DNA of 64,000 bases, taken from the NCBI RefSeq assembly GCF_029227915.1, contig NC_079882.1:682001-746000 (forward strand). The letters are read 5' to 3'. Each line of letters starts with the position of its first letter. Within the stretch, counting starts at the first letter, position 1. The notes under the pieces are model-generated. The model was not told the DNA's origin and searched no databases. It saw nothing but the letters and a program-made list of their open reading frames with translations. The stretch comes from Hydractinia symbiolongicarpus (taxonomy: Eukaryota > Cnidaria > Hydrozoa > Anthoathecata > Hydractiniidae). Shown here one piece after another: positions 36,001 through 48,908 of this stretch. Both the position numbers and the translations under genes were made by a program.

Positions 36001-37141
36001 CACAGTAAAAAGATGACTTATTTATCTAAATTTTTAAATTAAGCGCTACCACAGCGTCCAGTGTAATCGCTGAGTTCCGGCAATCATGCCAAACTAAGAA
36101 GAATGTTATTTCTTGGAGTCCAATTGTCTCACTAACAATATTTATAAGGTCACAGTCCAAAATCAGTTCAATTAAGTCCCACAGTCAATCGTTTCACTGT
36201 TAAAAGCGATGCAACCTAGTAATATGAGAAAAATATCTCTAAATACATGTTGGTACGAGTATGTGACGCAACCGTTGTAACTGACGCGGATTGATACCGT
36301 TAGAAAGTCAATGAAATGTAGTTTTTGAAACTGTCGCTATTTCTTCAGCACACGATAACGGCTAGGATTGGTCCCACAGTAAATAATGAATTATTTATCT
36401 AAATTTTTAAATGAAGCGCTACCACAGCGCCCAGTGTAATCGCTGAGTTCCGGCAATCATGTCAAATTAAGAAGAATGTTATTTCTTGGAGTCCAATAGT
36501 CTTACTTTCACATTTATAAGGTCACAGCCCAAAATTAGTTCAATTAAGTCCCACAGTCAATCGTTTTACTGTTAAACGCGTTACAACCTAGTAATACCAG
36601 AAAGATACAACGAAATACATGTTGGTACGAATATGTGACTCAACCGTTGTAACTCAAACGGATTGATACTTTTAGAAAGTCAATGAAATGTAGTTTTTCA
36701 AACTTTCTCCATTTCTTCAGCGCGCAATAACGGCTAGGAATGGTCCCACAGTAAAAAATGACTTATTTATCTAAATTTTTAAATGAAGCGCTACCACAGC
36801 GTCCAGTGTAATCGCTGAGTTCCTGCAATCATGTCAAACTAAGAAGAATGTTATTTCTTGGAGTCCAATTGTCTCACTAACAATATTTATAAGGTCACAG
36901 TCCAAAATCAGTTCAATTAAGTCCCACAGTCAATCGTTTCACTGTTAAAAGCGATGCAACCTAGTAATATGAGAAAAATATCGCTAAATACATGTTGGTA
37001 CGAGTATGTGACGCAACCGTTGTAACTGACGCGGATTGATACCGTTAGAAAGTCAATGAAATGTAGTTTTTGAAACTGTCGCTATTTCTTCAGCACAGGA
37101 TAACGGCTAGGATTGGTCCCACAGTAAATAATGAATTATTT
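33043..37141 (+). repeat. Block VI: mixed monomers with 9-mer and 4-mer relations
   Basis: Starts are 33043, 33415, 33788, 34160, 34533, 34906, 35279, 35651, 36024, 36397 and 36769. Units 33043 and 33415 match 36397 and 36769 at offset 3354 (nine monomers), sharing 'gcgttacaacc' and 'ctaggaatggtccc'. Units 33788 and 34160 match 35279 and 35651 at offset 1491 (four monomers). The same two spacings occur in block V, consistent with common descent of the longer pattern. Confidence 0.85.
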
Positions 37142-39113
37142 ATCTAAATTTTTAAATGAAGTGCTACCACAGCGCCCAGTCTAATCGCTGAGTTCCGGCA
37201 ATCATGTCAAATTAAGAAGAATGTTACTTCTTGGAGTCCAATAGTCTCACTTTCACATTTATAAGGTCAGAGCCCAAAATTAGTTCAATTAAGTCCCACA
37301 GTCAATCGTTTTACTGTTAAACGCGTTACAACCTAGTAATACCGGAAAGATATCACAAAGTACATGTTGGTACGAATATGTGACTCAATCGTTGTAACTT
37401 AAACGGATTGATACTTTTAGAAAGTCAATGAAATGTAGTTTTTGAAACTGTCTCTATATCTTCAGCGCGCAATAACGGCTAGGATTGGTCCCACGGTAAA
37501 AAATGATTTATTTATCTAAATTTGTAAATGAAGCGCTACCACAGCGCCCAGTGTAATTGCTGAGTTCCGGCAATCATGTTAAATTAAGAAGAATGTTATT
37601 TCTTGGAGTCCAATTGTCTCACTTATAACATTTTTAAAGTCACAGTCCAAAATCAGTTCAATTAAGTCCCACAGTCAATCGTTTCACTGTTAAAAGCGAT
37701 GCAACCTAGTAATATGAGAAAAATATCTCTAAATACATGTTGGTACGAGTATGTGACGCAACCGTTGTAACTGACACGGATTGATACCGTTAGAAAGTCA
37801 ATGAAATGTAGTTTTTGAAACGGTCGCTATTTCTTCAGCACAGGATAACGGCTAGGATTGGTCCCACAGTAAATAATGACTTATTTATCTAAATTTTTAA
37901 ATGAAGCGCTACCACAGCGCCCAGTGTAATCGCTGAGTTACGGCAATCATGTCAAATTAAGAAGAATGTTATTTCTTGGAGTCCAATTTTCTCACTTTCA
38001 CATTTATAAGGTCACAGTCCAAAATCAGTTCAATTAAGTCCCACAGTCAATCGTTTCACTGTTAAACGCGATGCAACGTAGTAATATCGGACAAATATCG
38101 CTAAATACATGTTGGTACGAATATGTGACCCAACCGTTGTAACTCAAACGGACTGACACTGTTAAAAAGTCAATGAAATGTAGTTTTTGAACCTGTCGCT
38201 ATTTCTGCAGCGCGCAATAACGGCTAGGATTGGTCCCACAGTAAAAAATGACTTATTTATCTAAATTTTTAAATTAAGCGCTACCACAGCGTCCAGTGTA
38301 ATCGCTGAGTTCCGGCAATCATGTCACAGGATAACGGCTAGGATTGGTCCCACAGTAAATAATGACTTATTTATCTAAATTTTTAAATGAAGCGCTACCA
38401 CAGCGCCCAGTGTAATCGCTGAGTTACGGCAATCATGTCAAATTAAGAAGAATGTTATTTCTTGGAGTCCAATTTTCTCACTTTCACATTTATAAGGTCA
38501 CAGTCCAAAATCAGTTCAATTAAGTCCCACAGTCAATCGTTTCACTGTTAAACGCGATGCAACGTAGTAATATCGGACAAATATCGCTAAATACATGTTG
38601 GTACGAATATGTGACCCAACCGTACTCAAACGGACTGACACTGTTAAAAAGTCAATGAAATGTAGTTTTTGAACCTGTCGCTATTTCTGCAGCGCGCAAT
38701 AACGGCTAGGATTGGTACCACAGTAAAAAATGACTTATTTATCTAAATTTTTAAATGAAGCGCTACCACAGCGTCCAGTGTATGCGCTGAGCTCCAACAA
38801 TCATGTCAAATTAAGAAGAATGTCATTTCTTGGAGTCCAAATGTCTCACTTATCACATTTTTAACGTCACAGTCCAAAATCAGTTCAATTAAGTCCCACA
38901 GTCAATCGTTTCACTGTTAAAAGCGATGCAACCTAGTAATATGAGAAAAATATCGCTAAATACATGTTGGTACGAGTATGTGACGCAACCGTTGTAACTG
39001 ACGCGGATTGATACCGTTAGAAAGTCAATGAAATGTAGTTTTTGAAACTGTCGCTATTTCTTCAGCACAGGATAACGGCTAGGATTGGTCCCACAGTAAA
39101 TAATGAATTATTT
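37142..39113 (+). repeat. Block VII, copy 1: 1972-bp HOR unit with truncated monomer
   Basis: Starts are 37142, 37514, 37887, 38259 (114-bp truncated), 38373 and 38741. All recur 1972 bases downstream. Markers are 'gaagtgctaccacagcgcc' with 'agtctaatcgc' in the first unit and 'aatttgtaaatg' in the second. The matching offset already holds at 36969, so the duplicated segment begins before 36969. The unit at 38373 has its own 4-base deletion ('ccgtactcaaa' for 'ccgttgtaactcaaa', near 38623), and 38741 ends as the tatgagaaaaatatcgc type. Confidence 0.9.
38259..38372 (+). repeat. Truncated 114-bp monomer, copy 1
   Basis: The unit is normal for its first 68 or so bases ('ggcaatcatgtca') and then jumps to 'caggataacggctagg' near phase 327, losing about 258 bases. 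The joint shares 'ca' on both sides (38325-38326). It is one of only two kinds of out-of-register deletion in the window. Confidence 0.9.
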
Positions 39114-40716
39114 ATCTAAATTTTTAAATGAAGTGCTACCACAGCGCCCAGTCTAATCGCTGAGTTCCGGCAATCATGTCAAATTAAGAAGAATGTTACT
39201 TCTTGGAGTCCAATAGTCTCACTTTCACATTTATAAGGTCAGAGCCCAAAATTAGTTCAATTAAGTCCCACAGTCAATCGTTTTACTGTTAAACGCGTTA
39301 CAACCTAGTAATACCGGAAAGATATCACAAAGTACATGTTGGTACGAATATGTGACTCAATCGTTGTAACTTAAACGGATTGATACTTTTAGAAAGTCAA
39401 TGAAATGTAGTTTTTGAAACTGTCTCTATATCTTCAGCGCGCAATAACGGCTAAGATTGGTCCCACGGTAAAAAATGATTTATTTATCTAAATTTGTAAA
39501 TGAAGCGCTACCACAGCGCCCAGTGTAATTGCTGAGTTCCGGCAATCATGTTAAATTAAGAAGAATGTTATTTCTTGGAGTCCAATTGTCTCACTTATAA
39601 CATTTTTAAAGTCACAGTCCAAAATCAGTTCAATTAAGTCCCACAGTCAATCGTTTCACTGTTAAAAGCGATGCAACCTAGTAATATGAGAAAAATATCT
39701 CTAAATACATGTTGGTACGAGTATGTGACGCAACCGTTGTAACTGACGCGGATTGATACCGTTAGAAAGTCAATGAAATGTAGTTTTTGAAACTGTCGCT
39801 ATTTCTTCAGCACAGGATAACGGCTAGGATTGGTCCCACAGTAAATAATGACTTATTTATCTAAATTTTTAAATGAAGCGCTACCACAGCGCCCAGTGTA
39901 ATCGCTGAGTTACGGCAATCATGTCAAATTAAGAAGAATGTTATTTCTTGGAGTCCAATTTTCTCACTTTCACATTTATAAGGTCACAGTCCAAAATCAG
40001 TTCAATTAAGTCCCACAGTCAATCGTTTCACTGTTAAACGCGATGCAACGTAGTAATATCGGACAAATATCGCTAAATACATGTTGGTACGAATATGTGA
40101 CCCAACCGTTGTAACTCAAACGGACTGACACTGTTAAAAAGTCAATGAAATGTAGTTTTTGAACCTGTCGCTATTTCTGCAGCGCGCAATAACGGCTAGG
40201 ATTGGTCCCACAGTAAAAAATGACTTATTTATCTAAATTTTTAAATTAAGCGCTACCACAGCGTCCAGTGTAATCGCTGAGTTCCGGCAATCATGTCACA
40301 GGATAACGGCTAGGATTGGTCCCACAGTAAATAATGACTTATTTATCTAAATTTTTAAATGAAGCGCTACCACAGCGCCCAGTGTAATCGCTGAGTTACG
40401 GCAATCATGTCAAATTAAGAAGAATGTTATTTCTTGGAGTCCAATTTTCTCACTTTCACATTTATAAGGTCACAGTCCAAAATCAGTTCAATTAAGTCCC
40501 ACAGTCAATCGTTTCACTGTTAAACGCGATGCAACGTAGTAATATCGGACAAATATCGCTAAATACATGTTGGTACGAATATGTGACCCAACCGTTGTAA
40601 CTCAAACGGACTGACACTGTTAAAAAGTCAATGAAATGTAGTTTTTGAAACTGTCGCTATTTCTGCAGCGCGCAATAACGGCTAGGATTGGTCCCACAGT
40701 AAAAAATGACTTATTT
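39114..40716 (+). repeat. Block VII, copy 2 of the 1972-bp unit
   Basis: Starts are 39114, 39486, 39859, 40231 (truncated) and 40345. They match 37142-38373 at offset 1972. The next unit (40717) matches 38741 only in its 5' half; its 3' half carries 'cgatgcaacgtagtaat' and 'cggacaaatatcg', so the repeat relation ends inside that unit. Copy 2 lacks the 4-base deletion of copy 1. Confidence 0.9.
40231..40344 (+). repeat. Truncated 114-bp monomer, copy 2
   Basis: Same structure and same joint ('catgtcacaggataac') as the unit at 38259, displaced by 1972 bases. The shared joint shows one deletion event later carried along by tandem duplication. Confidence 0.9.
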
Positions 40717-43700
40717 ATCTAAATTTTTAAATGAAGCGCTACCACAGCGTCCAGTGTATGCGCTGAGCTCCAACAATCATGTCAAATTAAGAAGAATGTC
40801 ATTTCTTGGAGTCCAAATGTCTCACTTATCACATTTTTAACGTCACAGTCCAAAATCAGTTCAATTAAGTCCCACAGTCAATCGTTTCACTGTTAAACGC
40901 GATGCAACGTAGTAATATCGGACAAATATCGCTAAATACATGTTGGTACGAATATGTGACCCAACCGTTGTAACTCAAACGGACTGACACTGTTAAAAAG
41001 TCAATGAAATGTAGTTTTTGAACCTGTCGCTATTTCTTCAGCGCGCAATAACGGCTAGGATTGGTCCCACAGTAAAAAATGACTTATTTATCTAAATTTT
41101 TAAATTAAGCGCTACCACAGCGTCCAGTGTAATCGCTGAGTTCCGGCAATCATGTCAAATTAAGAAGAATGTTATTTCTTGGAGTCCAATTGTCTCACTT
41201 GCAATATTTATAAGGTCACAGTCCAAAATCAGTTCAATTAAGTCCCACAGTCAATCGTTTCACTGTTAAAAGCGATGCAACCTAGTAATATGAGAAAAAT
41301 ATCGCTGAATACATGTTGGTACGAGTATGTCACGCAACCGTTGTAACTGAAGCGGATTGATACCGTTAGAAAGTCAACGAAATGTAGTTTTTGAAACTGT
41401 CGCTATTTCTTCAGCGCAGGATAACGGCAAGGATTGGTCCCACAGTAAATAATGACTTATTTATCTAAATTTTTAAATGAAGCGCTACCACAGCGCCCAG
41501 TTTAATCGCTGAGTTCCGGCAATCATGTCAAATTAAGAAGAATGTTTTTTCTTGGAGTCCAATTGTCTCACTTTCACATCTATAAGGTCACAGCTCAAAA
41601 TCAGTACAATTAAGTCCCACAGTCAATCGTTTCACTGTTAAACGCGATGCAACCTAGTAATACCGGAAAGATATCACGAAATACATGTTGGTACGAATAT
41701 GTGACTCCACCGTTGTAACTGAAACGGATTGATACTGTTAGAAAGTCAATGAAATGTAGTTTTTGAAACTGTCGCTATTTCTTCAGCACAGGATAACGGC
41801 CAGGATTGGTCCCACAGTAAAAAACGACTTATTTATCTAAATTTTTAAATGAAGCGCTACCACAGCGCCCAGTGTAATCGCTGAGTTACGGCAATCATGT
41901 CAAATTAAGAAGAATGTTTATTCTTGGAGTCCAATTGTCTCAATTTCACATTTATAAGGTCACGGCCAAAATCAGTACAATTAAGTCCCAAAGTCAATCG
42001 TTTCACTGTTAAACGCGATACAACCTAGTAATAACAGATAAATATCGCTAAATACATGTTGGTACGAATATGTGACCCAACCGTTGTAACTCAAACGGAT
42101 TGATACTTTTAGAAAGTCAATGAAATGTAGTTTTTGAAACTGTCTCTATTTCTTCAGCGCGCGGTAACGGCTAGGATTGGTCCCACGGTAAAAAATGATT
42201 TATTTAACTAAACTTTTAAATGAAGCGCTACCACAGCGCTCAGTGTAATCGCTGAGTTCCGGCAATCATGTCAAATTAATATGAATGCTAATTCTTGGAG
42301 TCCAATTGTCTCATTTATCACATTTATCAGGTCACAATCCAAAGTTAGTTCAATTAAGTCCCACATTCAATCGTCTCACTGTTAAAAGCGATGCAACCTA
42401 GTAATAACAGAAAAATATCGCTAAACACATCTTGGTACAAATATGTGACCCAACCGTTGTAACTCAAACAGATTGATATTGTTAGAGAGTCAATGAAATG
42501 TAGTTTTTGAAACTGTCGCTATTTCTTCAGCGCGCGATAACGGGTAGGGTTGGTCCCACAGTAAAAAATGAATTATTTATCTAAATTTTTAAATGAAGCG
42601 CTCCCACAGCGTCCAGTGTATGCGCTGAGCTCCGACAATCATGTCAAATTAAGAAGAATGTTATTTCTTGGAGTCCAATTGTCTCACTTATCACATTTTT
42701 AACGTCACAGTCCAAAATCAGTTCAATTAAGTCGCACAGTCAATCGTTTTACTGTTAAAAGCGATGCAACCTAGTAATATGAGAAAAATATCGCTGAATA
42801 CATGTTGGTACGAGTATGTGACGCAACCGTTGTAACTGAACCGGATTGATACCGTTAGAAAGACAATGAAATGTAGTTTTTGAAACTGTCGCTATTTCTT
42901 CAGCGCAGGATAACGGCTAGGATTGGTCCCACAGTAAATAATGACTTATTTATCTAAATTTTTAAATGAAGCGCTACCACAGCGCCCAGTTTAATCGCTG
43001 AGTTCCGGCAGTCATGTCAAATTAAGAAGAATGTTTTTTCTTAGAGTCCAATTGTCTCACTTTCACATCTATAAGGTCACAGCTCAAAATCAGTACAATT
43101 AAGTCCCACAGTCAATCGTTTCACTGTTAAACGCGATACAACCTAGTAATACCGGAAAGATATCACGAAATACATGTTGGTACGAATATGTGACTCCACC
43201 GTTGTAACTGAAACGGATTGATACTATTAGAAAGTCAATGAAATGTAGTTTTTGAAACTGTCGCTATTTCTTCAGCACAGGATAACGGCTAGGATTGGTC
43301 CCACAGTAAAAAACGACTTATTTATCTAAATTTTTAAATGAAGCGCTACCACAGCGCCCAGTGTAATCGCTGAGTTACGGCAATCATGTCAAATTAAGAA
43401 GAATGTTTATTCTTGGAGTCCAATTGTCTCAATTTCACATTTATAAGGTCACGGCCAAAATCAGTACAATTAAGTCCCAGAGTCAATCGTTTCACTGTTA
43501 AACGCGATACAACCTAGTAATAACAGATAAATATCGCTAAATACATGTTGGTACGAATATGTGAACCAACCGTTGTAACTCAAACGGATTGATACTTTTA
43601 GAAAGTCAATGAAATGTAGTTTTTGAAACTGTCTCTATTTCTTCAGCGCGCGATAACGGCTAGGATTGGTCCCACGGTAAAGAATGTTTTATTTAACTAA

Positions 43701-44656
43701 ACTTTTAAATGAAGCGCTACCACAGCGCTCAGTGTAATCGCTGAGTTCCGGCAATCATGTCAAATTAATATGAATGCTTTTTCTTGGAGTCCAATTGTCT
43801 CATTTATCACATTTATCAGGTCACAATCCAAAGTTAGTTCAATTAAGTCCCACATTCAATCGTCTCACTGTTAAAAGCGATGCAACCTAGTAATAACAGA
43901 AAAATATCGCTAAACACATTTTGGTACAAATATGTGACCCAACCGTTGTAACTCAAACGGATTGATATTGTTAGAGAGTCAATGAAATGTAGTTTTTGAA
44001 ACTGTCGCTATTTCTTCAGCGCGCGATAACGGGTAGGATTGGTCCCACAGTAAAAAATGACTTATTTATCTAAATTTTTCAATAAAAAGCTACCACAGCG
44101 TCCAGTGTAATCGCTGAGTTCCGGCAATCATGTCAAACTAAGAAGAATGTTATTTCTTGGAGTCCAATTGTCTCACTTGCAATATTTATAAGGTCACAGT
44201 CCAAAATCAGTTCAATTAAGTCCCACAGTCAATCGTTTCACTGTTAAAAGCGATGCAACCTAGTAATATGAGAAAAGTATCGCTAAATACATGTTGGTAC
44301 GAGTATGTGTCGCAACCGTTGTAACTGAAGCGGATTGATACCGTCAGAAAGTCAATGAAATGTAGTTTTTGAAACTGTCGTTATTTCTTCAGCGCGCGAT
44401 AACGGCTAGGATTGGTCCCACGGTAAAGAATGATTTATTTATCTAAGTTTTTAAAGGAAGTGCTACCACAGCACCCAGTGTAATCGCTGAGTTACGGCAA
44501 TCATGTCAAATTAAGAAGAATGTTATTTCTTGGAGTCCAATTGTCTCACTTTCACATTTATAAGGTCATGGCCCAAAATAAGTTCAATTAAGTCCCACAG
44601 TCAATCGTCTCACTGTTAAACGCGATACAACCTAGTAATTCCGGAAAGATATGACG
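40561..44656 (+). repeat. Block VIII, copy 1: 11-monomer unit (4096 bp)
   Basis: Monomer starts inside are 40717, 41090, 41463, 41835, 42206, 42579, 42952, 43324, 43695, 44068 and 44441. From 41463 on the sequence is that of block II (6701 on, offset about 34762), without the extra monomer at 8561/8932. The unit ends inside monomer 44441, where it joins back to the sequence type of 40561. Confidence 0.9.
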
Positions 44657-44662
44657 AAATAC
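44657..44662. other. Tandem-duplication joint inside monomer 44441
   Basis: Left of this 'aaatac' the sequence follows the 10049/48164 type ('gatatgacg'); right of it, it follows the 40561 type ('atgttggtacgaatatgtga' then 'cccaaccg'). The equivalent site in copy 1 is 40561-40566, giving a repeat length of exactly 4096 bases, or 11 monomers. The flanks stay in monomer register. Confidence 0.88.
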
Positions 44663-47600
44663 ATGTTGGTACGAATATGTGACCCAACCGTTGTAACTCA
44701 AACGGACTGACACTGTTAAAAAGTCAATGAAATGTAGTTTTTGAAACTGTCGCTATTTCTGCAGCGCGCAATAACGGCTAGGATTGGTCCCACAGTAAAA
44801 AATGACTTATTTATCTAAATTTTTAAATGAAGCGCTACCACAGCGTCCAGTGTATGCGCTGAGCTCCAACAATCATGTCAAATTAAGAAGAATGTCATTT
44901 CTTGGAGTCCAAACGTCTCACTTATCACATTTTTAACGTCACAGTCCAAAATCAGTTCAATTAAGTCCCACAGTCAATCGTTTCACTGTTAAACGCGATG
45001 CAACGTAGTAATATCGGACAAATATCGCTAAATACATGTTGGTACGAATATGTGACCCAACCGTTGTAACTCAAACGGACTGACACTGTTAAAAAGTCAA
45101 TGAAATGTAGTTTTTGAACCTGTCGCTATTTCTTCAGCGCGCAATAACGGCTAGGATTGGTCCCACAGTAAAAAATGACTTATTTATCTAAATTTTTAAA
45201 TTAAGCGCTACCACAGCGTCCAGTGTAATCGCTGAGTTCCGGCAATCATGTCAAACTAAGAAGAATGTTATTTCTTGGAGTCCAATTGTCTCACTTGCAA
45301 TATTTATAAGGTCACAGTCCAAAATCAGTTCAATTAAGTCCCACAGTCAATCGTTTCACTGTTAAAAGCGATGCAACCTAGTAATATGAGAAAAATATCG
45401 CTGAATACATGTTGGTACGAGTATGTCACGCAACCGTTGTAACTGAAGCGGATTGATACCGTTAGAAAGTCAACGAAATGTAGTTTTTGAAACTGTCGCT
45501 ATTTCTTCAGCGCAGGATAACGGCAAGGATTGGTCCCACAGTAAATAATGACTTATTTATCTAAATTTTTAAATGAAGCGCTACCACAGCGCCCAGTTTA
45601 ATCGCTGAGTTCCGGCAATTATGTCAAATTAAGAAGAATGTTTTTTCTTGGAGTCCAATTGTCTCACTTTCACATCTATAAGGTCACAGCTCAAAATCAG
45701 TACAATTAAGTCCCACAGTCAATCGTTTCACTGTTAAACGCGATGCAACCTAGTAATACCGGAAAGATATCACGAAATACATGTTGGTACGAATATGTGA
45801 CTCCACCGTTGTAACTGAAACGGATTGATACTGTTAGAAAGTCAATGAAATGTAGTTTTTGAAACTGTCGCTATTTCTTCAGCACAGGATAACGGCCAGG
45901 ATTGGTCCCACAGTAAAAAACGACTTATTTATCTAAATTTTTAAATGAAGCGCTACCACAGCGCCCAGTGTAATCGCTGAGTTACGGCAATCATGTCAAA
46001 TTAAGAAGAATGTTTATTCTTGGAGTCCAATTGTCTCAATTTCACATTTATAAGGTCACGGCCAAAATCAGTACAATTAAGTCCCAAAGTCAATCGTTTC
46101 ACTGTTAAACGCGATACAACCTAGTAATAACAGATAAATATCGCTAAATACATGTTGGTACGAATATGTGACCCAACCGTTGTAACTCAAACGGATTGAT
46201 ACTTTTAGAAAGTCAATGAAATGTAGTTTTTGAAACTGTCTCTATTTCTTCAGCGCGCGGTAACGGGTAGGGTTGGTCCCACAGTAAAAAATGAATTATT
46301 TATCTAAATTTTTAAATGAAGCGCTCCCACAGCGTCCAGTGTATGCGCTGAGCTCCGACAATCATGTCAAATTAAGAAGAATGTTATTTCTTGGAGTCCA
46401 ATTGTCTCACTTATCACATTTTTAACGTCACAGTCCAAAATCAGTTCAATTAAGTCGCACAGTCAATCGTTTTACTGTTAAAAGCGATGCAACCTAGTAA
46501 TATGAGAAAAATATCGCTGAATACATGTTGGTACGAGTATGTGACGCAACCGTTGTAACTGAACCGGATTGATACCCTTAGAAAGACAATGAAATGTAGT
46601 TTTTGAAACTGTCGCTATTTCTTCAGCGCAGGATAACGGCTAGGATTGGTCCCACAGTAAATAATGACTTATTTATCTAAATTTTTAAATGAAGCGCTAC
46701 CACAGCGCCCAGTTTAATCGCTGAGTTCCGGCAGTCATGTCAAATTAAGAAGAATGTTTTTTCTTGGAGTCCAATTGTCTCACTTTCACATCTATAAGGT
46801 CACAGCTCAAAATCAGTACAATTAAGTCCCACAGTCAATCGTTTCACTGTTAAACGCGATACAACCTAGTAATACCGGAAAGATATCACGAAATACATGT
46901 TGGTACGAATATGTGACTCCACCGTTGTAACTGAAACGGATTGATACTATTAGAAAGTCAATGAAATGTAGTTTTTGAAACTGTCGCTATTTCTTCAGCA
47001 CAGGATAACGGCTAGGATTGGTCCCACAGTAAAAAACGACTTATTTATCTAAATTTTTAAATGAAGCGCTACCACAGCGCCCAGTGTAATCGCTGAGTTA
47101 CGGCAATCATGTCAAATTAAGAAGAATGTTTATTCTTGGAGTCCAATTGTCTCAATTTCACATTTATAAGGTCACGGCCAAAATCAGTACAATTAAGTCC
47201 CAGAGTCAATCGTTTCACTGTTAAACGCGATACAACCTAGTAATAACAGATAAATATCGCTAAATACATGTTGGTACGAATATGTGAACCAACCGTTGTA
47301 ACTCAAACGGATTGATACTTTTAGAAAGTCAATGAAATGTAGTTTTTGAAACTGTCTCTATTTCTTCAGCGCGCGATAACGGCTAGGATTGGTCCCACGG
47401 TAAAGAATGTTTTATTTAACTAAACTTTTAAATGAAGCGCTACCACAGCGCTCAGTGTAATCGCTGAGTTCCGGCAATCATGTCAAATTAATATGAATGC
47501 TTTTTCTTGGAGTCCAATTGTCTCATTTATCACATTTATCAGGTCACAATCCAAAGTTAGTTCAATTAAGTCCCACATTCAATCGTCTCACTGTTAAAAG

Positions 47601-48908
47601 CGATGCAACCTAGTAATAACAGAAAAATATCGCTAAACACATTTTGGTACAAATATGTGACCCAACCGTTGTAACTCAAACGGATTGATATTGTTAGAGA
47701 GTCAATGAAATGTAGTTTTTGAAACTGTCGCTATTTCTTCAGCGCGCGATAACGGGTAGGATTGGTCCCACAGTAAAAAATGACTTATTTATCTAAATTT
47801 TTTAATAAAAAGCTACCACAGCGTCCAGTGTAATCGCTGAGTTCCGGCAATCATGTCAAACTAAGAAGAATGTTATTTCTTGGAGTCCAATTGTCTCACT
47901 TGCAATATTTATAAGGTCACAGTCCAAAATCAGTTCAATTAAGTCCCACAGTCAATCGTTTCACTGTTAAAAGCGATGCAACCTAGTAATATGAGAAAAG
48001 TATCGCTAAATACATGTTGGTACGAGTATGTGTCGCAACCGTTGTAACTGAAGCGGATTGATACCGTCAGAAAGTCAATGAAATGTAGTTTTTGAAACTG
48101 TCGTTATTTCTTCAGCGCGCGATAACGGCTAGGATTGGTCCCACGGTAAAGAATGATTTATTTATCTAAGTTTTTAAAGGAAGTGCTACCACAGCACCCA
48201 GTGTAATCGCTGAGTTACGGCAATCATGTCAAATTAAGAAGAATGTTATTTCTTGGAGTCCAATTGTCTCACTTTCACATTTATAAGGTCATGGCCCAAA
48301 ATCAGTTCAATTAAGTCCCACAGTCAATCGTCTCACTGTTAAACGCGATACAACCTAGTAATTCCGGAAAGATATGACGAAATACTTGTTGGTACGAATA
48401 TGCGACTCAACCGTTGTAACTTAAACGGATTGATGCTGTTAGAAAGTCAATGAAATGTAGTTTTTCAAACTTTCTCCATTTCTTCAGCGCGGGATAACGG
48501 CTAGGATTGGTCCCACAGTAAAAAATGAATTATTTATCTAAATTTTTAAATGAAGCGCTCCCACAGCGTCCAGTGTATTCGCTGAGCTCCGACAATCATG
48601 TCAAATTAAAAAGAATGTTATTTCTTGGAGTCCAATTGTCTCACTTATCACATTTTTAACGTCACAGTCCAAAATCAGTTCAATTAAGTCCCACAGTCAA
48701 TCGTTTCACTGTTAAACGCGATGCAACTTAGTAATATCAGAAAAATATCGGTAAATACATGTTGGTACGAATATGTGACCCAACCGTTGTAACTCAAGCG
48801 GACTGACACTGTTAGAAAGTCAATGAAAAGTAGTTTTTGAAACTGTCGCTATTTCTTCAGCGCGCGATAACGGCTAGGATTTGTCCCACGGTAAAGAATG
48901 ATTTATTT
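44663..48908 (+). repeat. Block VIII, copy 2, running into a second copy of block II
   Basis: Starts are 44813, 45186, 45559, 45931, 46302, 46675, 47047, 47418, 47791, 48164 and 48536. Units to 45931 match copy 1 at offset 4096; after a one-monomer loss at 46261-46266 the offset is 3723. Units 48164 and 48536 continue with the block II order (10049, 10421) that copy 1 lacks. Copies differ by rare single bases, for example 'ccaaacgtctc' at 44910 against 'ccaaatgtctc', indicating recent duplication. Confidence 0.9.
46261..46266. other. Recombination joint: one monomer lost
   Basis: The left side follows unit 41835 ('cagcgcgcgg'); the right side follows the end of unit 42206 ('gggtagggttggtccc'). 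The switch occurs within 'taacgg', which both share. The offset to copy 1 falls from 4096 to 3723, one monomer. Confidence 0.88.

Noticed and set aside
26336-48908. Near-identical HOR copies as assembly artefacts
   Set aside because: Artefactual duplication cannot be excluded without reads, but copies carry their own single-base and small-indel differences, which argues that most are real.
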